64,000 nucleotides of DNA from Azorinus chamasolen (Eukaryota; Mollusca; Bivalvia; Cardiida; Solecurtidae): positions 13,024,534-13,088,533 of the forward strand of contig OY755247.1 in the NCBI GenBank assembly GCA_963576725.1. The letters run 5' to 3'. The notes beneath the pieces were generated by a model, which was not told the origin of the DNA, searched no databases, and saw only the letters and a list, made by a program, of their open reading frames with translations. Shown here piece after piece: positions 52,181 through 62,410 of this stretch. The position numbers and the translations under genes were made by a program. Every line of letters starts with the position of its first letter. Position 1 is the stretch's first letter.

Positions 52181-53450
52181 ACAAGAGTACCGCATACGGT
52201 ACATAATACGCCCACTTGCAAACTTTCTCTGATTCAACATGCCTTATAAGTGTTGACATTTTCTAATCTGTGCTTCAGATCTTGATTTCCATATTAAGGT
52301 GATACTATTTTTTAAAAAAATGAAGTGAATATCTTATTAAATAAAAAAGTTACAGCTAATCCTCATTTTTGCAGATTTTTGTAAAGTGCAACGGCCATAA
52401 CTCCGAAACAACAAATCAAATGATCCTCAGAATCGACTTAGCTTCAGGTCTTGATGCATTAAACATGTGGATGAAGTTTCATTAATATCTGTCAAACAGT
52501 TTTGCCAGAAAACAGCGGACAAACTATTTGCATATATTTGCAATTTTTTTTTAAGTAAAAGGGCAATAACTCCGAAACGAAAAATCAAATAAACCTCAAA
52601 ATTGACTCAGCATCAGATCTTGATGCATTAAACATTTTTGTGAAGTTTCATTAATATTTCTCAAATAGTTTTCCCAGAAAACAGCCGACAAACTATTTGC
52701 ATTATTTTTTAAGGACAAGGGCCATAACTCTGAAACGAAAAATCAAATGATCCTCAGAATCAATTCAGTTTCAGATCTTGATGCATTAAACATTTGTGTG
52801 AAGTTTCATTAATATCTCTCAAATAGTTTTCCCAGAAAACAGTGGACAAACTATTTGCATATTTTTTAAGGACAAGGGCCATAACTCTGAAATGAGAAAT
52901 CAAATGAACCTCAGAATCAACTCAGCTTCAGATCTTGATGCATTAAACATTTGTATGAAGTTTCATTAATATCTGTCAAATAGTTTTCCCAGAAAACAGC
53001 GGACAAACTATTTGCATTATTTTTTAAGTAAAAGGGCCATAACTCAGAAACGAAAAATCAAATGAACCTCAGAATCGACTCAGCTTCAGATCTTGATGCA
53101 TTAAACATTTGTGTGAAGTTTCATTAATATCTCTAAAATAGTTTTCCCAGAAAACAGCGGACAACTATTTGCATATTTTTTAAGGACAAGGGCAATAACT
53201 CTGAAACGACAAATCAAATGAACCTCAGAATCAACTCAGCTGCAGATCTTGATGCATTAAACATGTGTGTGAAGTTTCATTAATATCTGTCAAATAGTTT
53301 TCCCAGAAAACAGCGGACAAACAAAATGTTGACGGACGAACGAACGAACGAACGAACGAACGAACGAACGAACGAACGAACGAACGAACGGACGGACGGA
53401 CAGGGCCACGACAATATACGACCACCTTTATTAGGTGGGCGTATAAAAAC
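52181..53450 (+). mobile_element. PRL element, complete, about 150-bp monomers
   Basis: AACAAGAGtaccgcatacggta, ataatacgcccac start. Monomers repeat gggccataactctgaaacga, aaatcaaatgaacctcagaa, cagatcttgatgcattaaac, gtgaagtttcattaatatct, agttttcccagaaaacagcg. A (cgaa)n tract at 53337-53390; tail cacctttattaggtg, ggcgtataaaaa. Sister copy at 60913. Confidence 0.9.
53337..53390. repeat. (CGAA)n microsatellite of the PRL element
   Basis: cgaacgaacgaacgaacgaa continues for about 13 units, then switches to acggacggacg. Confidence 0.95.
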
Positions 53451-53487
53451 CCTCTAAACCGGAATTCCAGTAGAGAAGAATTTAGAT

Positions 53488-53548
53488 ACTTTTAGGCAGG
53501 TGGCTGCTTAATGCAGGATGAATTTAAGTCATGCAGGTGTTTTAGTCA
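53488..53548. repeat. Partial duplication inside TA-C
   Basis: caggtggctgcttaatgcag, gatgaa occurs at 53492 and 53546, adding an extra left core arm. Confidence 0.75.
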
Positions 53549-54529
53549 GGTGGCTGCTTAATGCAGGATGAAAGTCATGAAGAAAGCTCCTAGAGTAGGT
53601 TTCTGCATGACTTTCACCCTGCATTAAGCTGCCACCTGTCTCGATCAAGACCAACAACTACAGTATATTGGCGATATTTCGAGCACCATCGGGAATCAGC
53701 AAAAAACTCGGATTATCGCGATGCTCGAAAGAACCTAGAGCATTTTATGTCATTTCCAAGAGCAATATTTGACGACGAGAGGAAGCGTATTTCTTCACAT
53801 CAAACTGTTTTAACATTATCATAAACTTCAATACATATATAATTCATCGATTCTTTCCTTATATAAGTGATAACAGAAAACACCATTCACATCGGCGACC
53901 GAAGTTTCAGTATAATTTGTATGGGTACGTTCAACAGACCCTTCACAATAAACTCAAAACTTGTTTCAAACCATTTAGACATATCCCTAGAACAGTCGTA
54001 GCGTATAGCGTTATGTCGTTTATTTTGCAATTTTTTCCATTTGTCGACATTAAGTTAGTTGTTCGTGCTGAGTTGGGTGCACAAACAAACATTTTCGTTT
54101 CGTTCCCGTGCTGCTTCGTAGCAAGGAAAATCAGGGCGAGTGACCAAATTAATTAATAACCGGAACACTTGGCTTTTTTCGTCTGACATGGTTATTCTCG
54201 TTCATCTCTCGTAGCAAGAGTCTGCATGAACAAGACTGTCTAAAAGTAACAAAAATATTGCAAATTTCAAAGCACTACACGAAAAGCACTGCACTATTAC
54301 AAAATTTAAAGCAGAAAGACGTTATATGGCACACATTCAGCGGTACCGAAAAATCACTACACGTTTGCGAACGTATGCAAATTATGAGTGTGACCAGGGC
54401 TCTAGAAATCCGGAAAATCGCCGGTCTGGACCGATTTTTGCATTTTGAGACCGGTTTGTATTTCAGAATCTGAAAAAAATTCGGTCCGAAAATCTTAAGC
54501 AGACAACGTTTGTAATGTAACAGTACTGG

Positions 54530-54603
54530 AGCCAGACCGGGGATCGAACCCGTGGCCCCTCACATACAAGGCGAGTGCTCTAACCACTGAGCTATCCGAA
54601 CCG
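54530..54603 (-). mobile_element. tRNA-Thr-like SINE head, copy 1
   Basis: Reverse strand: ggttcggatagctcagtggt, tagagcactcgccttgtatg, tgaggggccacgggttcgat, ccccggtctggct. D and T loops look intact and the anticodon loop cttgtat would read UGU. The 5' and 3' acceptor strands do not pair, so it is a SINE head or pseudogene rather than a tRNA gene. Confidence 0.6.
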
Positions 54604-54760
54604 CTTACTGTCTTTCACCCAGTACCTGTACCCGGCCTGTCACACTACTCCCCCTTTTTCCCTGAGATTCTCACCGAATCTGCAGCAGAAATCATGGGCG
54701 TGCACAGGGTCCGATTTTCAAGTTGGGCGCCAACTGTAACAGGACTGGTGAAAAACATGC

Positions 54761-54834
54761 AGCCAGACCAGGGATCAAACCCAGGACCCCTCACTTACAA
54801 GGCGAGTGCTCTAACCACTGAGCTATCCGAACCG
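54761..54834 (-). mobile_element. tRNA-Thr-like SINE head, copy 2
   Basis: Repeats copy 1 at a spacing of 231 bp with about 5 differences (loop cttgtaa; box B gggtttgatcc). The downstream ctgtctttcacccagtacyt, gtacccggcctgtcaca is also repeated, so the unit is larger than the tRNA part. Confidence 0.6.
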
Positions 54835-55318
54835 CTTACTGTCTTTCACCCAGTACTTGTACCCGGCCTGTCACAGTAATCAAAATCATCTGCTGAAAGT
54901 AACTGTTTTCATTTGACCCCAGCATTAACGTGTCAAGAGATTAAAGGCTAGAGGCCCCGGGCAGTCAGTCCAGTTCCACTTGGTCTCTTCTCAGCTAGCC
55001 AATCAACCATGGTAGTAATATTGATAAGACAGTCATCTCTTATGACACAAATCGAAACATTACCTACCTTGTACCTGTTAACAAACACGTTACAGTCCAT
55101 AGATTTAGGCTACTGTAATTATATTAAGGCTGAAAGGTCACTGAGAAATAACATCTTTGCATCGGGTAATCAGTTTTTTAAGAGCTAATACTCTCTTGAT
55201 ATCCATCAGCAACACAATTAACTTTAAACAATCATAACAAAAAGTCAACAACATGTCCGCTTGTTTCAAGGTAAAGATTGACCTATTTTTGAGACTCCAC
55301 ATTAAAGAGCTCCTTAGG

Positions 55319-55525
55319 TAGATCCACAGGGGTCTGAAGTGTGCCTGGACCCAAAAATGGCACTGTTTAAAAAATCCATTCTGGGTAGAAGTCATTGATT
55401 ACATATATATACATAAGAATGTATATATATATGTAATCAATGACTTCGACCCAGAATGGATTTTTTTAACACAGGTGCGTCATTTTGGGGTCCAGGCAAA
55501 CTTCAGACCCCTGTGGGTAGATCTA
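55319..55525. repeat. 207-bp palindrome
   Basis: tagatccacaggggtctgaa, gtgtgcctggacccaaaaat, aaaaaatccattctgggt, gaagtcattgattacatata pair with the mirrored sequence on the right; the centre is a short AT tract (tatacataagaatgtatata). Arms about 98 bp with few mismatches. Confidence 0.9.
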
Positions 55526-55819
55526 CATTTATATCTTCCAAAAATATGCTGCAGTGAACAGAAAAACAATGTTGGCTTGTTGCTTTCGTTTATCTGATGA
55601 GAAATAAGTATGCATCATAAGCTATATGATAATAACTAATCATGTAAGATTTTAAATACAAATTAGTTTTCTTGCTTCTCTATCAAAGTCTTCAAAACTG
55701 CCACTCATGCAAACTTGAAATGTCATTAGTTTTCGCGAATGTCAAATGGTGTTCACAAATTTCGATATTTCATGCTATCATATTATTTTATACAAACTAT
55801 TAGTTGGCAATAGCCCCTC

Positions 55820-55940
55820 ATAAACATATTACCGGGTGGCTTATGTCCGCATATCACAAAGAAGACAAGGGGGCAAATGTCCGCTCATCAAGAAATAGGT
55901 GGCAAATGTCCGGTGAAAGGGGGGCAAATGTCCGTTTACC
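55820..55940 (+). repeat. Short direct repeats near a hAT-like end
   Basis: ggcttatgtccg, ggcaaatgtccgc, ggcaaatgtccgg and ggcaaatgtccg occur four times in about 100 bp, just inside the right terminus. Confidence 0.75.
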
Positions 55941-56464
55941 GGCTGGACCGGTTGGGATTTGAAAATTTCTAGAGCCCTGAGTGTGACTCTTTGTTTATTA
56001 AGACTTCAGTTTATTAAATTCCCATCATTATTTACTCCAAAGTAAAGTCTGCATTCAATGAATGTGTTATTCACACATTTGGAAGATCTAATGCCCCATA
56101 CGGATCTTTCAAAAGGTCACGACAACGTATCAAGAAGGTGTGAATAATTACCTCGGAGGTGGGAAAACACCGTGCTCGAATTAAACAATCAATAAAGGGA
56201 ACCAGAATGATCCGCGGGACCAGCACACATGCTCGAATTTTCGGATTATCGCTATTCGGATTAATGCAGGTATTTTCAAAAAGATTTGATAGAATTTGAG
56301 CCGGAACCTCAACATTCCCTCCGAATAAGCGGGTATCTCGGAAAAACGAGTCGAAATAACGCCGTTATACTGTATATTAAAATTAACCTCCGGTTTACAG
56401 GGACTTTACTGTACTTAATTTGGACTTGCTGCAAAATCTGTACTGTTTGGTATTATGATGAAGT

Positions 56465-58047
56465 GAAACAAGAGATGTTTGTAAAACATGTATACCCCCC
56501 AGACCCCCTGACCTTTGATCTAGTGACCTCAACTATAGAGGTCATCTAGCGGTCATGACTAATCACCACAGCAACTTTGAAGATCCTAAGCCAAACCACT
56601 GATTATTTATTGATCTGAAAACTTTTCACATATTAAGGTCATGGTGACCTTGACCTTTGACCTAGTGACCTCAACAACTATAGGGTTCATCAAGTGGTCA
56701 CAACCAACTACCACAGCAAGTTTGAAGATCCCGAACCAAACCATTGAGCAGTTATTAATTGGAAACCATTTCATCAGTTCAGGTCATGATGACCTTGATC
56801 TTTGACCTAGTGACCTAAAAATCAATAGGGGTCATCTAGTTGTCATGACCAACCACCACAGCAAGTTTGAAGATCCTAAGCCAAACCCTTGAGCAGTTAT
56901 TGATCGCAAACCATTTCACCAGTTAAGGTCATGGTGACCTTGACCTTTGACATAGTGACCTCAAAAATCATAGGGATTATCTACTGGTCATGACCAACCA
57001 CCACAGCAAGTTTGAAGATCCTAAGCCAAACCCTTTAGCAATTATTGATCGCAAACCATTTCACCAGCTAAGGTCATGGTGACCTTGACCTTTGACCTAG
57101 TGACCTAAAAAACAATAGGGCTCCTCTAGTTGTCATGACCAACCACCTAAGCAAATTTGAAGATCCTAAGCCAAGCCCTTGAGCAGTTATTGATCAGAAA
57201 CCATTTTACAAGTTAAGGTCATGGTGACCTTGACCTTTGACCTAGTGACCTGAAAAGCTATAGGAGTCATCTAGTGGTCATTACCAACCACCACAGCAAA
57301 ATTTGAAGATCCTAGGCCAAACCCTTGAGCAGTTATTGATCGCAAACCATTTCACCCTTTAAGGTCATGGTGACCTTGACCTTTGACCTAGTGACCTAAA
57401 AAACTATAGGACTCATCTAGTTGTCATGACCAACCACCTAAGCAAATTTGAAGATCCTAAGCCAAACCCTTGAGCAGTTATTGATCAGAAACCATTTTAC
57501 AAGTTAAGGTCATGGTGACCTTGACCTTTGACCTAGTGACCTCAAAATCAATAGGGGTCATTCAGTGGTCATGACCAACTACCACAGCAAGTTTGAAGAT
57601 TCTAAGCTAAAGCCTTGAGCAGTTATTGATCGGAAACCATTTAACCATTTAAGGTCATGGTGACCTTGACCTTTGACCTAGTGACCGCAAAATCAATAGG
57701 GGTCATCTAGTGGTCATGACCAACCACCACAGCAAGTTTGAAGATCCCAAGCCAAACCCTTGAGCAGTTATTGATCGGAAACTATTTCACCATTTTAGGT
57801 CATGGTGACCTTGACCTTTGACCTAGTGACCTCAAAAACAATAGGGGTCATCTACTTGTCATGACCAACCACCACAGCAAGTTTGAAGATTCTAGGCCAA
57901 GTCGTTTATTAGTTATCGTTCGGAAACCATCGATCTACCGACCGACCGACCGACCGACCGACCGACCGACCGACAGACCGACCGACCGACCGACCGACAT
58001 GTGCAAAGCAATATACCCCCATTTTTTCAAAAGGGGGGTATAATAAA
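56465..58047 (+). mobile_element. PRL element, sister of the 36759 array
   Basis: AACAAGAGatgtttgtaaaacat start and atgtatacccccc. aggtcat sites at 56636, 56781, 56926, 57071, 57216, 57362, 57507, 57652 and 57797, a 145-bp period with one extra base. Then (gacc)n at 57940-57998 and the same tail hairpin. It has nine sites against eleven in the sister. Confidence 0.9.
57940..57998. repeat. (GACC)n microsatellite
   Basis: gaccgaccgaccg repeats with one gacagacc interruption, like the sister tract but slightly longer. Confidence 0.95.
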
Positions 58048-58093
58048 GACATAATAGTGTGCATAAATATACTTGTCTGCTTCTGCTCTTAAA

Positions 58094-58186
58094 GTATCCT
58101 AAATTACCCTAAGAATTCAGACTAGTATCCTAAATTACCCTAAGAATTCAGACAAGTACCTTAAATTACCCTAAGAATTCAGACTG
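58094..58186. repeat. 31-bp tandem repeat, three copies
   Basis: gtatcctaaattaccctaag, aattcagact repeats three times with small changes (gtacct in the third). Confidence 0.9.
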
Positions 58187-58189
58187 ACA

Positions 58190-58258
58190 AATTGCAGATC
58201 CAGATCGGACTGGTCCTGGAGGAGCAGTCTGTTCTATTTGTTACTATGACATATCTAA
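58190..58258. repeat. MITE core fragment
   Basis: gatccagatcggactggtcc, tggaggagcagtctgttcta; hairpin remnant without ends. Confidence 0.45.
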
Positions 58259-58259
58259 T

Positions 58260-58489
58260 TTAACCCATTTCTCCATAGGTTATTTTTAGACCCAACCTCT
58301 TTGAATAAATCTACCGGAAAGGAGCATTAACTAGAGAAAAGGATTTTTTTTATAATTTTGAAGTTTGAAACCATTGTGATAAATAGAGCATTTGCTCCTA
58401 TAGGAGCAAATGCTCTATTTATCACAATGGTTTCATAAAGTGGTTTTTACAGAGGCATAGAAAGGCGTATTTATGGAGGAAAGGGTTGA
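58260..58489 (+). mobile_element. TTAA MITE family A, full length, perfect hairpin
   Basis: TTAACCCATTTCTCCATAGG to GGAAAGGGTTGA. The hairpin gaaaccattgtgataaatag, agcatttgctcctat and complement is intact. Confidence 0.9.
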
Positions 58490-58565
58490 AGTTATCAAAA
58501 TGATGCCAAATTGATCCAGTTTTACCATCCTAAGGAGTGGGGGAGATTTAGGTGTCCGAATAAAG

Positions 58566-58810
58566 TTAACCCTTTCCCTGTTCATTAATCATGAAAGAAA
58601 TAATGACACCATGCATATTTATCAGCTGAATTTTTGTAATGTAAGATTTTCAAGAAGTGTTTGTCTTGACTAAAACTGAAGATTCAGCTGATCTACATCA
58701 TATCATAAGCAAACAGCAGACCCTGATCAGATGGCTCCAATAGGAGCCGTCTGATCTGGGTCCCTGTTTGCAAATGCGTGAAAGGGCGTTTATATTAGGG
58801 AAAGGGTTAA
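58566..58810 (+). mobile_element. TTAA MITE family B1-like
   Basis: TTAACCCTTTCCCTGTTCAT, gaaagaaataatgacacc, tttcaagaagtgtttgtctt, core gcagaccctgatcagatgg ... gccgtctgatctgggtcc, GGGTTAA. Serves as the uninterrupted reference for 22131. Confidence 0.85.
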
Positions 58811-59175
58811 TTAGGGTAATTGGCGTAAGTTTTCTTTCTACAAGACGCCAAGTTTCTCGACATCTCGGCTTGATGGACCTTGTTTGCAAAGGTAATTACA
58901 AATGTGCCCATCATGTAGAAAAAAGTTCATTCAGACTCCAAAGATCTGGAAATTATTAATGCAGAACAAATTTTATATATTTCCTTGTAACTACTAATTC
59001 GTTGCCTTGGAAACTTTCCAAATGAGAAGTTTTCACCGAAACAAACATATCTGTTTCAACCCTTTACTCCATAAACCACATTTCTACTCCTATGTACATC
59101 TTTGCAAACAGAGTAGACCCAGATCAGACAGCTCCTATAGGAGCCGTCTGATCTGGGTCCGCTCTATTTGTTGGT

Positions 59176-59299
59176 GATTTAACCCTTTCCTCCATAAATA
59201 CGCCTTTCAACGCCTCTGTAAAAGTCTACTGTTGAAACCATTGTGATAAACAGAGCACTTGCTCCTATAGGGCATATTAATATGGAGTAAATTGTTAAC
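59176..59299 (-). mobile_element. TTAA MITE family A, left half
   Basis: TTAACCCTTTCCTCCATAAA, tacgcctttcaacgcctctg, one hairpin arm to gctcctatag, then ggcatattaatatggagtaa and TTAA: joined to another element's end. Confidence 0.7.
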
Positions 59300-59502
59300 T
59301 AACCCAATATTCCCTCATATTGATGCTTTTGACACCTCTGTAAAAATCTGTTTGAAACCTATAGGAGCAAATGCTCTATTCATCACAATGGTTTCAAACT
59401 ACAAAATTCTAAAATGTTCTTTTTCTCTAGTTAATGCTCCTTTTTGGCAGATTTATTGAATGTGGTTGTATCTAAAAATGGCCTGTGAGGGAATGGGATA
59501 AT
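59300..59502 (-). mobile_element. TTAA MITE family A, second piece
   Basis: cccaatattccctcatattg, cctctgtaaaaatctg; most of the first hairpin arm is missing; second arm gcaaatgctctattcatcac; gatttattgaatgtggttg; ggGATAA. Confidence 0.7.
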
Positions 59503-59604
59503 ATACATCTTGATTCTACAGTTTCTGCCATGGCCAAAACTTCCTGTGTCCATGTTCAATTTATCCAATCAACATTCCTAATGTCATAATTTCTTACATG
59601 AATA

Positions 59605-59805
59605 CATTCAATACTTACTGAATATTCATTAACAAAATATGGAAGGTGTTATATTACAGACATTTTAGACAGCAAAGAAAAGATCTATCAAATTCTATTA
59701 GCAAATAGAGCAGACCCTGATCAGATGGCTCCTCTAGGAGCCGTCTGATCTGGGTCTACTCTGTTTGCAAATGCGTAAAACATGTTTATATGAGGGAAAG
59801 GGTTA
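59605..59805 (+). mobile_element. TTAA MITE family B2, left end lost
   Basis: caatacttactgaatattca, aaaatatggaaggtg, core gcagaccctgatcagatggc + tcctctaggagccgtctgat, AAAGGGTTAA. Confidence 0.8.
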
Positions 59806-59834
59806 AGCTATAGAGTCCGCTCAGTATGAAAGGC

Positions 59835-60068
59835 TCAACCCTTTACTCCACAAATACGCTTTTTTACACCTTTGCAAACAGAGTAGACCCAGATCAGATG
59901 GCTCCTGTTGGAGCAGTCTGATCTGGGTCTGCTCTGTTTACTTATCACATCATACAGATATGATTCAACAGTTTCTGCCATTCATGTGTCATTGTTAAGA
60001 TTAAATTAATCAATATTCATGATGTCATTATCTTTTAACATGAATATTCATGGAGTAACAGATTATTA
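59835..60068 (-). mobile_element. TTAA MITE family B1
   Basis: tcaaCCCTTTACTCCACAAA, core cagatcagatggctcctgt + tggagcagtctgatctggg, attcaacagtttctgccatt, atgatgtcattatctttta, attcatggagtaacag. Confidence 0.8.
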
Positions 60069-60084
60069 AACCAGCTAGAGGATT

Positions 60085-60153
60085 TTGAATGACAAGCAGT
60101 TCAGACCCTGGTAACAGGGATCCTCTAGGAGTCCTCTGATCTGGGTCTACACT
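60085..60153. repeat. MITE core hairpin, family G-like
   Basis: gacaagcagttcagaccctg, ggatcctctaggagtcc, tctgatctgggtctacact. It sits directly outside the left end of element N. Confidence 0.5.
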
Positions 60154-60189
60154 CCCAAACCAAAATGCATACTTGTCCCAGATTTGGGA

Positions 60190-60545
60190 CAAGTTCGTTC
60201 TAAGCGTGTGCGAGCTAACCGCGATCTAAATAACCAAAATTAAGCTTGCATTAAGATCGCGCAAGCTTGCAGGTAAATTAGCTAAATTTCTTCTGCGAGC
60301 TGAACAAGCTTGCAGTCAAATTAAGCTTGCGGTTTAGCTCACAGATGCATGCTTAATTCGTGAGCTAAATTTCTACTGCGAGCTAAACAAGCTTGCAGTC
60401 AAATTAAGCTCGCGGTTTGGCTTGCAGCTGCAAGCTTTATGCAAGCTAAACTATATTTAAGCTTGCAGTTTGGCTCGCAGCGGTGAGCTAATCTGCAAGC
60501 TTAATTTCATCTCTACAAGCTAAACTATATTTGGCTTGCGGTAGC
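60190..60545. repeat. Left AAGCTTGC motif cluster of element N
   Basis: At least a dozen aagcttgc or gcaagctt variants. A larger direct repeat is visible: ctgcgagctgaacaagcttg at 60293 and ctgcgagctaaacaagcttg at 60374, spacing 81 bp, each followed by cagtcaaattaagct. Confidence 0.85.
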
Positions 60546-60912
60546 AAAGGTACATAACTCTTAAATCTATAGTGTTTTATATATGCTTGTCTTACATTTC
60601 TATAAACTATGCACTAATAGACATTTGAAAAAGGGACATAGACAAATTGTGTAGAACAAGTTCAGATGTCAATGACACTAGGAGAATGATCAATGTGTTA
60701 TTGGTTTGTGTTATTGGTTTGTTATACAAAACACTTTATAACTAGTACTTTGTTACAAATGTTATAATTACCTCCCTAAGTTAATTGTAAAAGTTGATAC
60801 TTTTATAACAAATGAATTCGTACAAATGAATTTGTAATGTGGAATAAAGCAAACTTAATCACCAGTATATAAATAAATATGTATATTCTATAGTACAGTG
60901 AAAACTTTTTAA

Positions 60913-62000
60913 AACAAGAGTACCGCATATTTCCATAGATTTGCATTATTTTTTTAAGTGCAAGGGCCATAACTCCGAAATAACAAATCAAATGATCCTC
61001 AGAATCGACTTAGCTTCAGGTCTTGATGCATTAAACATGTGTATAAAGTTTCATTAATATCTGTCAAACATTTTTGCCAGAAAACAGCAGACAAACTATT
61101 TGCATATATTTGCATTTTTTTTAAGTAAAAGGGCAATAACTCCGAAAGGAAAAATCAAATAAACCTCAAAATCGACTTGATGCATTAAACATTTTTATGA
61201 AGTTTCATTAAAATCTCTCAAATAGTTTTCCCAGAAAACAGCGGACAAACTATTTGCATTATTTTTTAAGCATAAGGGCCATAACTCTGAAACGAAAAAT
61301 AAAATGATCCTCAGAATCAATTCAGCTTCAGATCTTGATGCATTAAATATTTGTGTGAAGTTTCATTAATATCTCTCAAATAGTTTTCCCAGAAAATGGC
61401 GGACAAACTATTTGCATATTTTTTAAGGACAAGGGCCATAACTCTGAAATGAAAAATCAAATGATCCTCAGAATCAACTCAGCTTCAGATCTTGATGCAT
61501 TAAACATTTGTGTGAAGTTTCATTAATATCTCTCAAATAGTTTTCCCAGTAAACAGCGGACAAACTATTTGCATGTATTTGCATTATTTTTTACGTAAAA
61601 GGGCCATAACTCCGAAACGACAAATCAAATGAACCTCAGAATCGACTCAGCTTCGGATCTTGATGCATTAAACATTTGTGTGAAGTTTCATTATTATCTC
61701 TCAAATAGTTTTCCCAGAACGGACGGACGGACAGGGCCACGACAAAGTTGATTATGGACATATTCAAACCCATTCTCTATATTAACTATTTGCATATTTT
61801 TTAAGGACAAGGGCCATAACTCTGAAATGAAAAATCAAATGAGCCTCAGAATCAACTCAGCTTCAGATCTTGATGCATTTAACATTTGTGTGAAGTTTCA
61901 TTAATATCTGTCAAATAGTTTTCCCAGAACGGACGGACGGACAGGGCCACGACAAAGTTGATTATGGACATATTCAAACCCATTCTCTATATTATGCTGT
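60913..62000 (+). mobile_element. PRL element nested in element N, tail duplicated
   Basis: AACAAGAGtaccgcatattt start. Monomers as in 52181 (gggccataactctgaaa, cagatcttgatgcattaaa, agttttcccagaa). The microsatellite is short (acggacggacggacagg). A unit ending cattctctatatta occurs twice (to 61787 and to 61995), about 208 bp apart. The usual tail hairpin is replaced by gacaaagttgattatggaca. Confidence 0.8.
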
Positions 62001-62059
62001 GCACTACTATTAGAGTTGGCTTATGCATGTTAACATTATTCTTTATACATCAGTTCCAT

Positions 62060-62410
62060 GCAGGCAAAATAAGCCTGCATGTTAATTAATTCCAAATAAG
62101 CTTGCGAGAGCTTAATAAGCTCGCATGAGCTAAATAAGCCTGCGTGAGCTAAGTAAGGTTGCGTGAGCTAAATAAGCTCATCACAAGCTCATAATCATTC
62201 CAACTGCAAGCCAAATAAGCATGCTTGAGCCAAATAAGCTTGCGCAAGCTAAATAAGCTCACATGAGCCAAATAAGCTCGCACTAGCTATATAAGCTTGT
62301 CGCAAGGCTTGAAGCTCGTAATCGTTCCAAATGCAAGTTTACCGTAAGCCTATTAGGCTTGCAACTGCAAGCTTAATCCTAGCCAAAATAAGCTTGCGAT
62401 TTCGGTTTGG
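62060..62410. repeat. Right AAGCTTGC motif cluster of element N
   Basis: A 19-bp tandem unit aataagctcgcatgagcta repeats with changes from about 62113 to 62280 (aataagcctgcgtgagcta; agtaaggttgcgtgagcta), broken by two tcataatcattcca / tcgtaatcgttcca segments. Confidence 0.85.

Larger units (their letters stand above)
54395..55979. mobile_element. hAT-like element, exact 8-bp target duplication
   Basis: CAGGGCTCTAGAAATCCGG start and aaatttctagagcCCTG end, inverted. AGTGTGAC flanks both sides exactly (54387-54394 and 55980-55987). 1585 bp without a transposase-like frame. It contains two tRNA-like units, a long palindrome and a set of direct repeats near its right end. Confidence 0.9.
53661..56372. 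mobile_element. 2.7-kb pogo/Tc1-like element, interrupted
   Basis: CAGTATATTGGCGATATTTC, gagc at the left; gtcgaaataacgccgttata, CTG at the right, inverted with a few mismatches and flanked by TA (53659 and 56373). Left side contains gctcgaaagaacc; right side contains gctcgaattttcggattatc. The interior has no recognisable DDE transposase; it may be non-autonomous or eroded. Confidence 0.7.
52176..56411. mobile_element. TA-C MITE carrying a stack of younger insertions
   Basis: tagta at 52176 (TA before it), then a PRL element, then aaccctctaaaccggaattc, gcaggtggctgcttaatgca, ctgcattaagctgccacctg, tctcgatcaagacc, then a large element to 56372, then cctccggtttacagggactt, tACTG with TA at 56412. 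The reverse complement of the right end matches the left end. Confidence 0.75.
59059..59605 (-). mobile_element. TTAA MITE family B1 broken by two A pieces
   Basis: tcaaccctttactccataaa, core cagatcagacagctcctat + aggagccgtctgatctggg up to 59175. After two A pieces it resumes at about 59503 with cttgattctacagtttctgc and taatttcttacatgaata, then stops where B2 begins. Confidence 0.7.

Noticed and set aside
54530..54834. Two functional tRNA-Thr genes
   Set aside because: The 5' and 3' acceptor strands do not pair, and the similarity extends well beyond the tRNA part.
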